A DNA stretch of 64,000 nt from Sinotaia quadrata. Its lineage: Eukaryota; Mollusca; Gastropoda; Architaenioglossa; Viviparidae. The notes under the pieces are model-generated. The model saw only the letters and a list, made by a program, of their open reading frames with translations. It had not been told where the DNA came from and did not search any database. Below, piece after piece: positions 38,111 through 48,001 of the stretch. How positions within the stretch are numbered: the first letter of the stretch is position 1; the number at the start of each line of letters is the position of its first letter. The translations under genes were made by a program, and so were the position numbers. Location: assembly GCA_028829895.1 (NCBI GenBank), contig CM054182.1:56404879-56468878 (forward strand). The letters run 5' to 3'.

Positions 38111-40039
38111 GTCAAACGATTTAAGGTAAGTATATTGTTCTGCTGCCATTGCTAATTACTCTAGCAAATTAAATAAATAAACAAAATCATTAACAATTAA
38201 GAAAAGAGACTGAACTTTCAATCGTGTGGTTTACAACTTTTTCCATGATATCGTTATAGCATGAAGAATATGTCAACATCACACTGATATATGACACGAA
38301 GTTTTCGAGTTAAAAACAAATCGAGTGTATTTATTTTCTGTATAATTTAGCACCATTCTTGCCAGTACCAGCAACATCAGCAGAGTTAAATGAGTACATG
38401 CAAACGTGCTATTTTAATTAGATATTTAGATCTATGCATTTGCATGCAGCTTTTATCTCCCCTATGTACATGCAGATATATTTCTTCGTAAATACATGCG
38501 GATATTTTTTCTAGCGCCAGTTAGAACGTGGGATTAGAAATAGATTGTTAGGTATAACGTACTTAGCAGCGTGAAAGCAATTCATCCTTTATGTTAAATG
38601 TATCTACGGAGGGGAGCTCATCCTGTATGTTAATGTATCTACGGAGGGGAGCTCATCCTTCACGCTGGGTACGCCTAAAGGTGGGAGCCTGGTGTTTCTG
38701 TATATTTTAACGATAAATTTATGATGTTGTGTGGTTTGCATAATAAGCCCGTTTGAACCTCAAAACAAATAAAATCTTTATCTTAGCCCTAAACATCACG
38801 CTGAAAATTTATAAATAGACGTGTCAAATACTTCTTGAAGGTTCTGATAGTTTGCTTTAGAATGACTATGAAGAATATTAAACATGCTTTGATAATGACT
38901 CTTAATTTTCCTTCCTATAAATCCTTACAGTGCTGTATTATAGTTTAAGTTTGACTATTTCCACATATTTTATTTATTTCTGATGATTTGTCTTATTTGG
39001 GGGGGAAGCTACAATTTGAATAGTAAACAGTAGTGTGCGCATTTGCTTTGTCTGTATTTACTTGTCATCACTCGTATGTGAGAATCTGTCTGTATTTACT
39101 TGTCATCACTCGTATGTGAGAATCTGTCTGCGTATTAGTATTATCAACAATGGAAGAGTTATCAGAAAAATATTTCAGTCATACCTCTACAACATTTGGA
39201 ATCAGAATGCAACTCATTTTTATAACTGAATTCTCTCCTTTTTTGTATAATTAATATGTTCTTCTATCTTCTCCAACTGGCCTCCTATTCCATCCTACCA
39301 ATTTCTTAACAGTTTCTTTAATGTTAATATAAGTCTCAGCATGTTTATCTCTTTGCTGAATTAAACCCCAGCAAAAATGTAATTTTACAAGCAGACTAAT
39401 GTTTAATGTGTTAAAAGTTTTGTTTCTATGTATGTGCATGTGCGCACGTACATATGTGTATGTTATTATATTTAACTTATACACACGTACATATGTATAT
39501 GTTGTTATATTTAACTTATACACACGCACATATGTGTATGTTATTATATTTAACTTATACACACGTACAACGATTCAATATAAACACTTTATTTGGACAT
39601 AACGACGTCATTGTATAAGGGGCATGCTTGAGTACGTCCTTGCTTTTATCCATGTAGCAAATCCGGACTTCTTACTTTTAAGTTACACCTAAGTTTTGAC
39701 AGAACACAAAACCCGTTTCATTTCTGCATAAGGGAGTCCGACAGTAGTTACCTTGACGTGGCAGATCTACTTTCAAAATCCAGTGATACCACAATGTATG
39801 TGGCTAACAAGGCGAGATAACTTGGGAGGTTTAATTGGATAACTCTGTAGCATAGAAGGAAGGGACGTTCAAGGTCTGTATTTCTCCCCCCTTCCTCAGG
39901 ACATAGTAGAGTCCTACACATTCTTTACATAGCTAAACGTGAACAGGATGTCACGACTCTTCCTAAAATAGTTGTAAACAAAGCTGGGTGATTCGTGGAA
40001 TAATGAACATTGAGGACAGATGAACAGGAAAGTAAAGTG
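38111..40039. other. BMP intron 1 with three short tandem duplications
   Basis: Short repeats: a 37-bp pair at 38585-38650 (TGTATCTACGGAGGGGAGCT), a 43-bp pair at 39045-39130 (TACTTGTCATCACTCGTATG) and a 39-bp triplet at 39440-39565 (TATATTTAACTTATACACAC). The remainder is unique and without coding motifs. Confidence 0.6.
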
Positions 40040-40260
40040 AATAGTAGTACACTGTCTTCTTCCTTAATAATATATATATACAGTTATAACTAAGCTGTCT
40101 CCATCCTTAACAATATATACATATACAGTTACAACTATATTATCTGCTTCCATAACAGTATAATAAAAGTATAGTTATAACAAAATGTTCTCCTTTCATA
40201 ACAATAATATACATTTATGACATAACTGTCTCCTTCCATATCAATACACTAAGGTAGAAT
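40040..40260. repeat. Degenerate about 55-bp repeat
   Basis: About four units share ACAGTTATAACTA, CTGTCTCCTTCC and AACAATATATA-type words. Confidence 0.6.
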
Positions 40261-40877
40261 CAATGCCTTCATACACTTTTGCCTAATTCAAAAAAGCGTG
40301 TGCATGTGTCTGTACCATCAGGTCTTCTGGACGAAATGCATTCTTAGACGTTTAACATATTAATAGTGTGTAATTGTAAATACACCATCCTTGCTAATAG
40401 AACTGTCTGTTAATGATGTGTAAATGTGTCCACACTATCACTTTGAATAAAAACGGTGTGTCTTCAGACATTTTTTCATATTGGCAGTATGACTTTGTGA
40501 ATCAGAGCCAGGTGGCCAGATGGCATATACAGACACGCTGACCAGAAATCCTATCTGCCTGGAGTAGGGGTGGGGGAACCACTTAAGCGGTGCTTGCTCT
40601 TGTCTAGCAAGACATGCAGATCATGCGATAAGACGGGTATTTCGGACTAGAACCTGTCATGAAAGAAAATAACAGGAGAAGATATCTTGTTCTCTACTCC
40701 ACCATGATATGGAAGCCAAAGCTTAGTGTGCGAAATCGGCAAATTTGATTGGTTCTTAGTGACGTCACAATGTTCATCTACAAGTGTTCTGCTCTTTCTG
40801 TGACATTCCGTAAAAGACGAATGGGGGGAGGGGGGAATGGGAGGGAGGGCTAAAAGAAAAGTGAACTACTACAGTAA

Positions 40878-40885
40878 GGAATGTG

Positions 40886-40918
<33 letters not shown>

Positions 40919-40927
40919 GCGCGCGCG
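40878..40927. repeat. (GTGC)n/(GC)n run
   Basis: Alternating purine-pyrimidine tract of GTGC units running into GCGCGC, a second Z-DNA-prone run in this intron. It is 230 bp from the GAAA array that received the retrotransposon. Confidence 0.93.
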
Positions 40928-41153
40928 TAGAGCCCAAGCACACGAGAGTTTTAGTAGCATCAAATAACAGTCTATCTTAACTGTAAAAGTAACCCCAGAA
41001 TAAAGTACATTAAGACAAATGAAAGACATAAGTTCATTAACTCCACGAAATTATAGAACAATCTCAAGCAAATAGTAAATGATAAATTAAAATGTTTAGT
41101 ATGTAAATTAGATGAATGATAAAAACGTGTGTACGCACACTTGCATGGCTTTG

Positions 41154-41154
<1 letters not shown>

Positions 41155-41235
<81 letters not shown>
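41155..41235. repeat. (GAAA)n microsatellite, left half of the retrotransposon target
   Basis: About 20 GAAA units that stop at the first base of the 5' LTR. The array resumes at 49738 after the 3' LTR. The last five bases (GAAAG, 41231-41235) match the first five after the element and are the probable target-site duplication. The repetitive target means the exact duplication length cannot be fixed. Confidence 0.93.
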
Positions 41236-41630
41236 TGTCACAGGAAATGAGGGACAGAAATTATATTTTATTTCATTTTAAAAAACCGCTAACAAAACTA
41301 ATTGAAGTAATCCGAGTTTTGTTATTTTTCGTATGTAGCATGTAACTTCCAGTAACGGTCACCTAAGATCTCTTTAGTAGACAGACGTTCGTGACGCAGT
41401 GTGTGTTAATTATCATATTGAATATATATATTAGTTTATGAAGAATATGTATATTAAATAAATTGGGACAACTGCGCAATACCGTCACATGTTGTTGACG
41501 AGTGAAATGGCCAGTGCGCATTAGGATTGACCACAGAAAAGCGTGCATCACGATTACCACTATATATCCAAGGCAAAAATCATGTCACAGGACATAGCTT
41601 CTGGAAGTTTTGGAAACCTTCAGTGAGAGC

Positions 41631-41637
41631 TATATAA
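41631..41637 (+). promoter_or_regulatory. LTR TATA box
   Basis: TATATAA inside GAGAGCTATATAAGAGGC, about 395 bp into the LTR; an identical copy is at 48397. It probably marks the element's promoter, putting the U3/R boundary some 25-35 bp downstream. Confidence 0.55.
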
Positions 41638-42775
41638 GAGGCAAAATGAAGACTTTGACTCTCAATGTTGAAAACGTCGATTCGTCTGAAGCCAGTCTAA
41701 CTTCACGTATGAATTATCTCATGTACAGAGATTTCATAAAGGAAAGCTGCAATAATCTCTTTCCATCCGTTTTCCATCCGTCTGATGCCATATATTGAGT
41801 AACGAGGCAAAATTACTCAGTATAATTGTTGGCAAAGTGGAAAGTTCACTGTCCAAGAAAAACCCGATGCATGCGACGCTGGTTGTATGCAGTTAACGAC
41901 ACGAGGGACCAACTTGTTCTTCCCCCTGTCTGAGTTCGTTTTGGCAGTCTATCCCGCGAATTGAGAGGCTAGCACCGTGATCGTCTCACAGACATATCCG
42001 GATTTCTACACTCAATGTAATGCGACGACACATCCCACTGGACGACTCTACCCGATAATGCTAAACGTCGTTGGGATGTCCGTTTCCACGACAACCGGTA
42101 CAACGATAATTATCGAGGCTGACAACAGTCAGCTAAATTTCAGATTTCTCCCCAGTGATAATCTGAAAGTGGTGCCTAGATTCTGCAGAATCTTCACCTG
42201 TAATGCGACGCCTCAATTGCGTCCCGTCTTCACTTTGAAGTGCCGCTTATAAGTGACGTGTGAGATTACGTCATCTCCTTGGAACTCTGACATTAATAGT
42301 GAGTAATCATTAGCACGGCTAACGCGCACATACTTAAGTCTAGGACTCTTAAGAAAATGAACACTATTATATCGTTTGCAAAATAAGAACTCTAATGTTA
42401 AAAGTAATGCTTATTTTACATGTCAACTATTGTTAAAGCGGCCCCATTTGCCGCATAAGAATTGTGTAATTAATCTTTATTTTATATTTTGAATTTCATC
42501 ATTTTCATCTCCCCTTATTTCCCACAGAGTGTATGACATTGGAAAGTTGAATGAATGATTAATCACTGTGCGAAAGAGTAGTGCCCCTTTTTAAATCGGG
42601 AAATAAATAACCTGATTTAAACATCTTTCAACTCTCTTGTTATTCATAGTTTTTGAGAGGGACGAAAGAATTTGTACTATTGTTTTGCACCGTTCGTCTG
42701 TTCGTCCATTTATTCACATTTATGATACACACTCACAACACACACCGCCAATAAAACGTTCCTTGGCATGACACT

Positions 42776-42781
42776 AATAAA
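42776..42781 (+). terminator. LTR polyadenylation signal (5' copy)
   Basis: AATAAA in CACTAATAAAGTGGG, preceded by another AATAAA at 42750. In the 3' LTR the equivalent sites are at 49542 and 49516, and these would end the element's transcript. The assignment is by sequence only. Confidence 0.45.
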
Positions 42782-42974
42782 GTGGGCCCCACCCAAACAT
42801 CAATGGAGTATGTCATGTGTGTCATTGTAACAACCTGACACGACGTAGTACTGGCACACGTCACGGGCTTTTTTTGGAGGTGCACCGGAGCAGGCCAAAA
42901 ATAGACTTCACCCCTTGCATCTCTAACTTCAGCTCGGGTCGGCTTGTAACAAGCCCGCCCGTTTTGTAAACATC

Positions 42975-42992
42975 TGGTGACCACTGACCGTG
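42975..42992 (+). other. Possible primer-binding site
   Basis: TGGTGACCACTGACCGTG begins two bases after the proposed 5' LTR end. TGG is the expected complement of a tRNA CCA end. The first eight bases would also pair with a tRNA ending GGTCACCA, as tRNA-Trp does in animals, but pairing breaks after that. The primer is therefore uncertain. Confidence 0.4.
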
Positions 42993-43436
42993 ATCTGACA
43001 AGGTAAATTGTGTTGTTGTAAGAAAGTGTCATCTCTTTCCTGCTTTTCTATCTCATCACCATTATGCATTGTTTATTGCATGTTAGGGCTTGCTATTGAG
43101 ACTTAGGTGAACTGGATTTTGATAAGACTTATTATTATTGTGTTGAAATAAGTTTTATAATCTTTACGCTATTATCGTTAACGCGTACCGACTCGTGTTT
43201 AGACGTACATAGATCGATATTTCGTACGCTACATTAGCAACTGTTGTTTTGCTAATTTTGCTAACTTTGCAAATTTGCGATTAGGATTTCTTTTATTCGT
43301 GTTTATCATAATCCTAATCACGTGGTGGCTGGTGTTCATACGCACACCATTGCACCACTTGTGACCGACAGAGGTCAAAATCCCGCGAATATTCTAAGTC
43401 ACTTTATCCAACTCGTGATAACTAGCAATTTTTAAA

Positions 43437-46400
43437 ATGGCCGAGCTAGTAAACATAAAGAAAGAACTCATGGCTATGGGTAGAGAATTCGGGTATGAAA
43501 AAGCCGAGTTAAAGGAATACGTGGATGAGGAGATAGCTAAATGGTATGTTGCGAAAGAAAATGAGGCGAAAGAGGCTATAGAGCTAGAAGAAAAGAGACA
43601 GGTAGCTAAGGATTTAGAGATGCGAACTTTGAGAGAGCTAGAAGATAAGAGAGAGTTAGCTAAACAGCTAGAGATGCAAAACCTGAGAGAGCTAGAGGAT
43701 AGAAAAAATGAGCTAGAGGAAAAAAGAGCGAAAGAGGCGAGAGATTTTAAAGAGAAAGAAATCCAAGATATGAGAGAAATAGAGTTATTAAAGATTCAGT
43801 CAGCTAGGGATTTAGAAGATAAAAGGCAGGAAGTAGAAGAGAAAAAGCTTAAGTTAAAAGCTAGAGCACATCAGGAACAGCTTGAATTAGCTAAGCAAGA
43901 GGTAACAGCTAGAGAGAAGTTGTTAGATGGGACTGCTAAGCAACAGGCCGAGTTAAATAAACCCCGTACACGGCTAGCTTTCTTTAACCCTGAAGTCGAG
44001 ACGATTGACGAGTTTTTGACACGCTTTGACAGTTTCATTGCCAACTTTAATTACACTGACATTGAAAAGAAACAACAACTCGGTCAAATACTTCAAGGTG
44101 AAAGCTCGCGCGCATTTACTGATCTAACGCGCGATCCCGCTATTACTTATGCAGATCTCAAAACGGGTTTGATGCGTACTTTTCAATGTACAGCAGAAGG
44201 CTTTCGAAAAATGTTTAGGAGAGCCATACCTAAAGCAAATGACACCATGCAAGCCTTCGGTACCCGGTTACGCCATTATCTTGATAGATGGATTGATTTG
44301 ACAGACATCCGGAAGACATATGAGGGCCTATTTGATTTGATATTAAGAGATCAATTTCTCCATATTGCTCCGCCTGCAATGACGACATATTTGCAGCGAA
44401 ACCCCCCGGCTAACTTCAGTGATATGTTGAGGTTAGCAGACACGTATAATGATTACCCTGATCCGGTAATTACGAGGAGCGCACCACGCCCTCCTCCTAC
44501 AAATCGGCAGAAGTATACACCGAAACCGAACCGACCAATGACGAAATCGGAAAAACCCGAACCGGTACAGCGGACATATACTAAGTCACAAGACGTACGA
44601 CGTCACACACGTGACTCCCCACCTATGACATGTTACACTTGCAAAGGGAAGGGGCATAGTTCTCAGAACTGTCCCAGTCCACGTGATGTAAAGGTATGCA
44701 CTGAAACAGGTGCAACTCTAAAGACCCAACAGGCTACAGTAAACGGACAAAAAGTCAAAATACTGGTCGATACAGGTGCGTCCATAAGCTGCATAAATGC
44801 TAAACTTGTACGCCCTGAACAGTATCTAAGAGGTAGTGTCCGCATTCGATGTGTTATGGGGCACCTTAGTACATGTCCAAGAGCCACTGTACATGTTACG
44901 TCATCCGTATTTTCCGGTACAGTCACCGCCGCAGTAATAAGAGACATGCAGTTCGGATTCATACTATCGCCCGGGCAGTGTGACGCACACACTGATGACA
45001 TCTATCCTGTTCTCCCCGTAACCACTAGAGCACAACGGATACGTAGTAAACAAGGACCCCCAGCTCTAAAGATAGTCGAGAATACATTCCCGCAGTTGAC
45101 CCCAAGTCAACTCAGTCACCTGCAGCAGGAGGACAAAAGCTTGTCCGCAATGCTAAAGCTGGCACGGAAAAACACTATTACGTCCAGCAAGTACGCGACG
45201 ATTACGTATTTCCTGAAGGACGGACTAGCGTTTCGGCGCACCGACTTTAAGGAAAATGATACTAGAAGCACCACGTGTTTATTTACTCCTACACCACTCA
45301 GACCGCTGATTCTAAGCTTTGCACACGACTCAATCATGTCTGGACATCAGGGCGCGCGTCGCACTGAGCAGCGAGTTCGTGAAGACTTCTTTTGGCCAGG
45401 CCTGAGTAGGGATGTTCGCTCGTACGTTCGTACATGTACGCAGTGTCAACAACATATTGACCGAGGGCGTGTCAGTCGAGTTCCCCTCGAGATAGTACCA
45501 ACAGTAGAGGAACCATTCCTAAAAGTCGCAGTAGACATTATTGGCCCAATCATTCCCGCGGCCGAAGGAGGATATCGCTATATCCTAACAATCGTGGATT
45601 TTGCAACACGATATCCAGAAGCAGTCGCATTAAAGGGCATCACAGCGATCGAAGTCGCAGACGCTTTAATAGACGTATTTTCTCGCACGGGCGTTCCCCG
45701 AGAAATATTGAGTGACCAGGGCACGCAATTCACCTCAGCAATGATGGCTGAAACAATGCGTCTACTGGCGTGTAAACAGTTGTTCTCATCACCATATCAC
45801 GCTCAGTCTAATGGTGCCGTTGAACGTTTCAACGGTACAATAAAGAAAATGTTAATTAAAATGGCCTCGGAACAACCCGACCAGTGGCCGCGTTTTCTAG
45901 CACCATTACTCTTCGCGTATCGCGAACTCCCACAAGAGAGTACGGGCTATTCACCGTTCCAACTACTATACGGCAGGCAACCTCGTGGTCCCCTTAAGCT
46001 AATAAAAGAAACATGGGTCAAGGGAGACACTGTGACCGATGGTAAAGATGTTCACACGTACGTAGCCGAACTACGTCAACGTCTGACCGAAACGTGTCAC
46101 TTAGCACAGGAAAACGTTCGCGAAAAACAACCCCGATACAAGCGAAATTTTGACCGTACGGCTGTGGAACGTGACCTCGAACCAGGTCAGCTCGTGTTAC
46201 TTTTACGGCCCACGCATAACAACCGCATGCAAATGCACTGGCGTGGACCCTACCGCGTTATTAAGCGTGTGAAGCAGAACGATTATAGCATACAGATAGG
46301 AAATAAGCAGAAAATCTATCACATAAATATGCTAAAGCGTTACTATGAACGCAGCGACGAACAGATACAAAACGTGAATGTCGCACTGATACAATTGGAA

Positions 46401-47873
46401 GACTCCAATTTCAGAACAGACATGATGTCCGCCGAAACCCAGCCTAACTCTGCAGTTACAGTCGATCAAGTCGAGATTGACTCGAACTTAACTGTCGAAC
46501 AGCGCGACGCAATGTCCAACCTCTTACACAGACACGCGCGCATATTCACCGACCAACCGGGCCACTCAGATTTGGTTGAACACCGCATCAAACTTTTAAG
46601 TGACAAACCGATACGCTTAAAACAGTACCCACAGAAATATGAGAGCACAAAGTACATAGCAGAACAGGTGCGTGAAATGCAAAAACAGGGCGTGATTGAA
46701 CAGTCAATCTCCCCATATTCATCACCGGTCGTCTTAGTTAAAAAGAAAGACGGTACGCTTCGTTTTTGTGTGGACTACAGACAGTTAAATGAGATAACTG
46801 AATTCGATGCGGAACCTATTCCAAATCAGGACGAATTATTCGCAAAACTAACCAAGGCACATTACTTTTCGAAGTTTGACATGTGCAAAGGGTACTGGCA
46901 ACTGTCAGTTGCTATTGACGACAGACCAAAAACAGCCTTTCCAACCCCGCTAGGCTTGTTTCAGTTTTGCCGACTACCGTTCGGACTAGCGAACGCACCC
47001 GCAACATTCGCACGCTTCATGCGAAAATTACCGTTAGAGAGCGTTGACGCATTGAATTTCTTCGATGACATACTGGTAGCAACAGGAACATGGGACCAAC
47101 ATTTATCCTCAGTGGATGGTCTACTTGACATTCTCGAGCGCCATAGATTGACCGTGAAACCCTCCAAAGTTCGCGCGGGCTTTCGAGAGATTGAATTTCT
47201 TGGCCATATCATAAGTGACGGACAAATAGGCCCAAATCTAGACTTGACTGCAGCCATTCGTGACATGACCTTACCGACTACAAAGAAACAGGTCAGGGCA
47301 GTTTTGGGGCTAGTGGGGTACTACCGAAAATTTGTCCCAAACTTCAGTACGCTTCTTAAACCACTGACGGACTTAACTGGAAACAAACAACCCACGAAAA
47401 TACGATGGACGGCAGAGTGTAGCACCGCCCTCGAAAAAGTGAAGGACATCTTGACCAGTAAACCCGTCCTACAGTTACCAGACTTTGACAAGAGATTTAT
47501 TGTCAGGACCGACGCATCAGACGAAGGCCTCGGTGCCATACTTCTCCAAGAGACAGATGACGAATACCTACCGGTAGCATACGCTTCTAAGAAACTGTTA
47601 GATCGTGAGACACGGTATTCTACGATTGAAAAAGAGTGCTTAGCAATCGTATGGGCACTCAAGAAATTTAGTGCCTATCTGTACTCTAAACCATTCATCC
47701 TGCAGTGCGATCATAAGCCGCTGACATATCTGCGCACTAGCATGTATGATAACGCTAGGCTAACTAGATGGACACTCCTGCTACAGGAGTATAGCTTCGT
47801 TGTCGAACACATCGCGGGCCGAGAAAATTCGGGTGCCGATGCATTATCCCGGCATGCCATAACCGCGATATAA
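43437..47873 (+). CDS. Gag-Pol polyprotein of the Gmr1-like retrotransposon
   Basis: One 1478-residue ORF starting in good context (AAAATGG). Residues about 1-165 are a Lys/Glu-rich coiled coil. About 175-345 are a retrotransposon capsid region (RLAFFNPEVETIDEFLTRF). A CCHC knuckle (CYTCKGKGHSSQNC) is at 399-412 and the protease motif (VDTGAS) at Asp445. Integrase follows: zinc finger H630/H637/C667/C670; catalytic D700, D760 and E796 (DD35E); GPY/F module near 937. Reverse transcriptase spans about 1075-1260 with FCVDYRQLN, D1148 (FSKFDMCKGYWQ) and FFDD at 1208-1211. RNase H spans about 1355-1475 with D1359 (TDAS) and GADALSR near the end. Integrase before RT is the diagnostic oddity. There is no stop or frameshift between Gag and Pol, no chromodomain and no env. 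All catalytic residues checked are present. Confidence 0.96.
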   Translation: MAELVNIKKELMAMGREFGYEKAELKEYVDEEIAKWYVAKENEAKEAIELEEKRQVAKDLEMRTLRELEDKRELAKQLEMQNLRELEDRKNELEEKRAKEARDFKEKEIQDMREIELLKIQSARDLEDKRQEVEEKKLKLKARAHQEQLELAKQEVTAREKLLDGTAKQQAELNKPRTRLAFFNPEVETIDEFLTRFDSFIANFNYTDIEKKQQLGQILQGESSRAFTDLTRDPAITYADLKTGLMRTFQCTAEGFRKMFRRAIPKANDTMQAFGTRLRHYLDRWIDLTDIRKTYEGLFDLILRDQFLHIAPPAMTTYLQRNPPANFSDMLRLADTYNDYPDPVITRSAPRPPPTNRQKYTPKPNRPMTKSEKPEPVQRTYTKSQDVRRHTRDSPPMTCYTCKGKGHSSQNCPSPRDVKVCTETGATLKTQQATVNGQKVKILVDTGASISCINAKLVRPEQYLRGSVRIRCVMGHLSTCPRATVHVTSSVFSGTVTAAVIRDMQFGFILSPGQCDAHTDDIYPVLPVTTRAQRIRSKQGPPALKIVENTFPQLTPSQLSHLQQEDKSLSAMLKLARKNTITSSKYATITYFLKDGLAFRRTDFKENDTRSTTCLFTPTPLRPLILSFAHDSIMSGHQGARRTEQRVREDFFWPGLSRDVRSYVRTCTQCQQHIDRGRVSRVPLEIVPTVEEPFLKVAVDIIGPIIPAAEGGYRYILTIVDFATRYPEAVALKGITAIEVADALIDVFSRTGVPREILSDQGTQFTSAMMAETMRLLACKQLFSSPYHAQSNGAVERFNGTIKKMLIKMASEQPDQWPRFLAPLLFAYRELPQESTGYSPFQLLYGRQPRGPLKLIKETWVKGDTVTDGKDVHTYVAELRQRLTETCHLAQENVREKQPRYKRNFDRTAVERDLEPGQLVLLLRPTHNNRMQMHWRGPYRVIKRVKQNDYSIQIGNKQKIYHINMLKRYYERSDEQIQNVNVALIQLEDSNFRTDMMSAETQPNSAVTVDQVEIDSNLTVEQRDAMSNLLHRHARIFTDQPGHSDLVEHRIKLLSDKPIRLKQYPQKYESTKYIAEQVREMQKQGVIEQSISPYSSPVVLVKKKDGTLRFCVDYRQLNEITEFDAEPIPNQDELFAKLTKAHYFSKFDMCKGYWQLSVAIDDRPKTAFPTPLGLFQFCRLPFGLANAPATFARFMRKLPLESVDALNFFDDILVATGTWDQHLSSVDGLLDILERHRLTVKPSKVRAGFREIEFLGHIISDGQIGPNLDLTAAIRDMTLPTTKKQVRAVLGLVGYYRKFVPNFSTLLKPLTDLTGNKQPTKIRWTAECSTALEKVKDILTSKPVLQLPDFDKRFIVRTDASDEGLGAILLQETDDEYLPVAYASKKLLDRETRYSTIEKECLAIVWALKKFSAYLYSKPFILQCDHKPLTYLRTSMYDNARLTRWTLLLQEYSFVVEHIAGRENSGADALSRHAITAI

Positions 47874-47884
47874 ACAAGAGAGAG

Positions 47885-47929
47885 GATAGTCTCTCCACAG
47901 ATGCGCATATAATTCCTGTGGAGACTATC
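47885..47929 (+). other. Stem-loop between Gag-Pol and the polypurine tract
   Basis: GATAGTCTCTCCACAG pairs with CTGTGGAGACTATC: 14 base pairs with a two-base CT bulge and a loop of about 15 bases. It starts 12 bp after the stop codon. Its place, perfect survival and length suggest a structured RNA element of the transposon; the role is unknown. Confidence 0.65.
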
Positions 47930-47990
47930 GTGTGAAATAAAATTTTTTTGTTCCTAATTGATTTCCACTCTGTGAGCTCCAATCAATTTT

Positions 47991-48001
47991 AAGAAGGGGG
48001 T
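47991..48001 (+). other. Polypurine tract
   Basis: AAGAAGGGGG plus one T lies directly before the 3' LTR, where plus-strand DNA synthesis is primed in LTR elements. Confidence 0.8.

Larger units (their letters stand above)
41236..42972 (+). repeat. 5' LTR
   Basis: Begins TGTCACAGG and ends TGTAAACA if the canonical CA end is used. It carries a TATA box (TATATAAG at 41631) and AATAAA signals at 42750 and 42776. Two ORFs inside (62 and 91 codons) recur in the 3' LTR only because the LTRs are identical; neither has a recognisable domain. Confidence 0.93.

Noticed and set aside
41977..42252. The 91-codon LTR ORF as a host gene duplicated at 48743
   Set aside because: Both copies are at the same offset within the two LTRs and share every base with them; the duplication is simply the LTR pair.
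44663..47982. Minus-strand ORFs inside the retrotransposon coding region
   Set aside because: They are shadows of the 1478-codon Gag-Pol frame, which has all the expected catalytic motifs.
47874..48001. An envelope gene or chromodomain after RNase H
   Set aside because: Only 128 bp separate the Gag-Pol stop from the 3' LTR, and the ORF ends right after the RNase H GADALSR motif. Neither feature is present.
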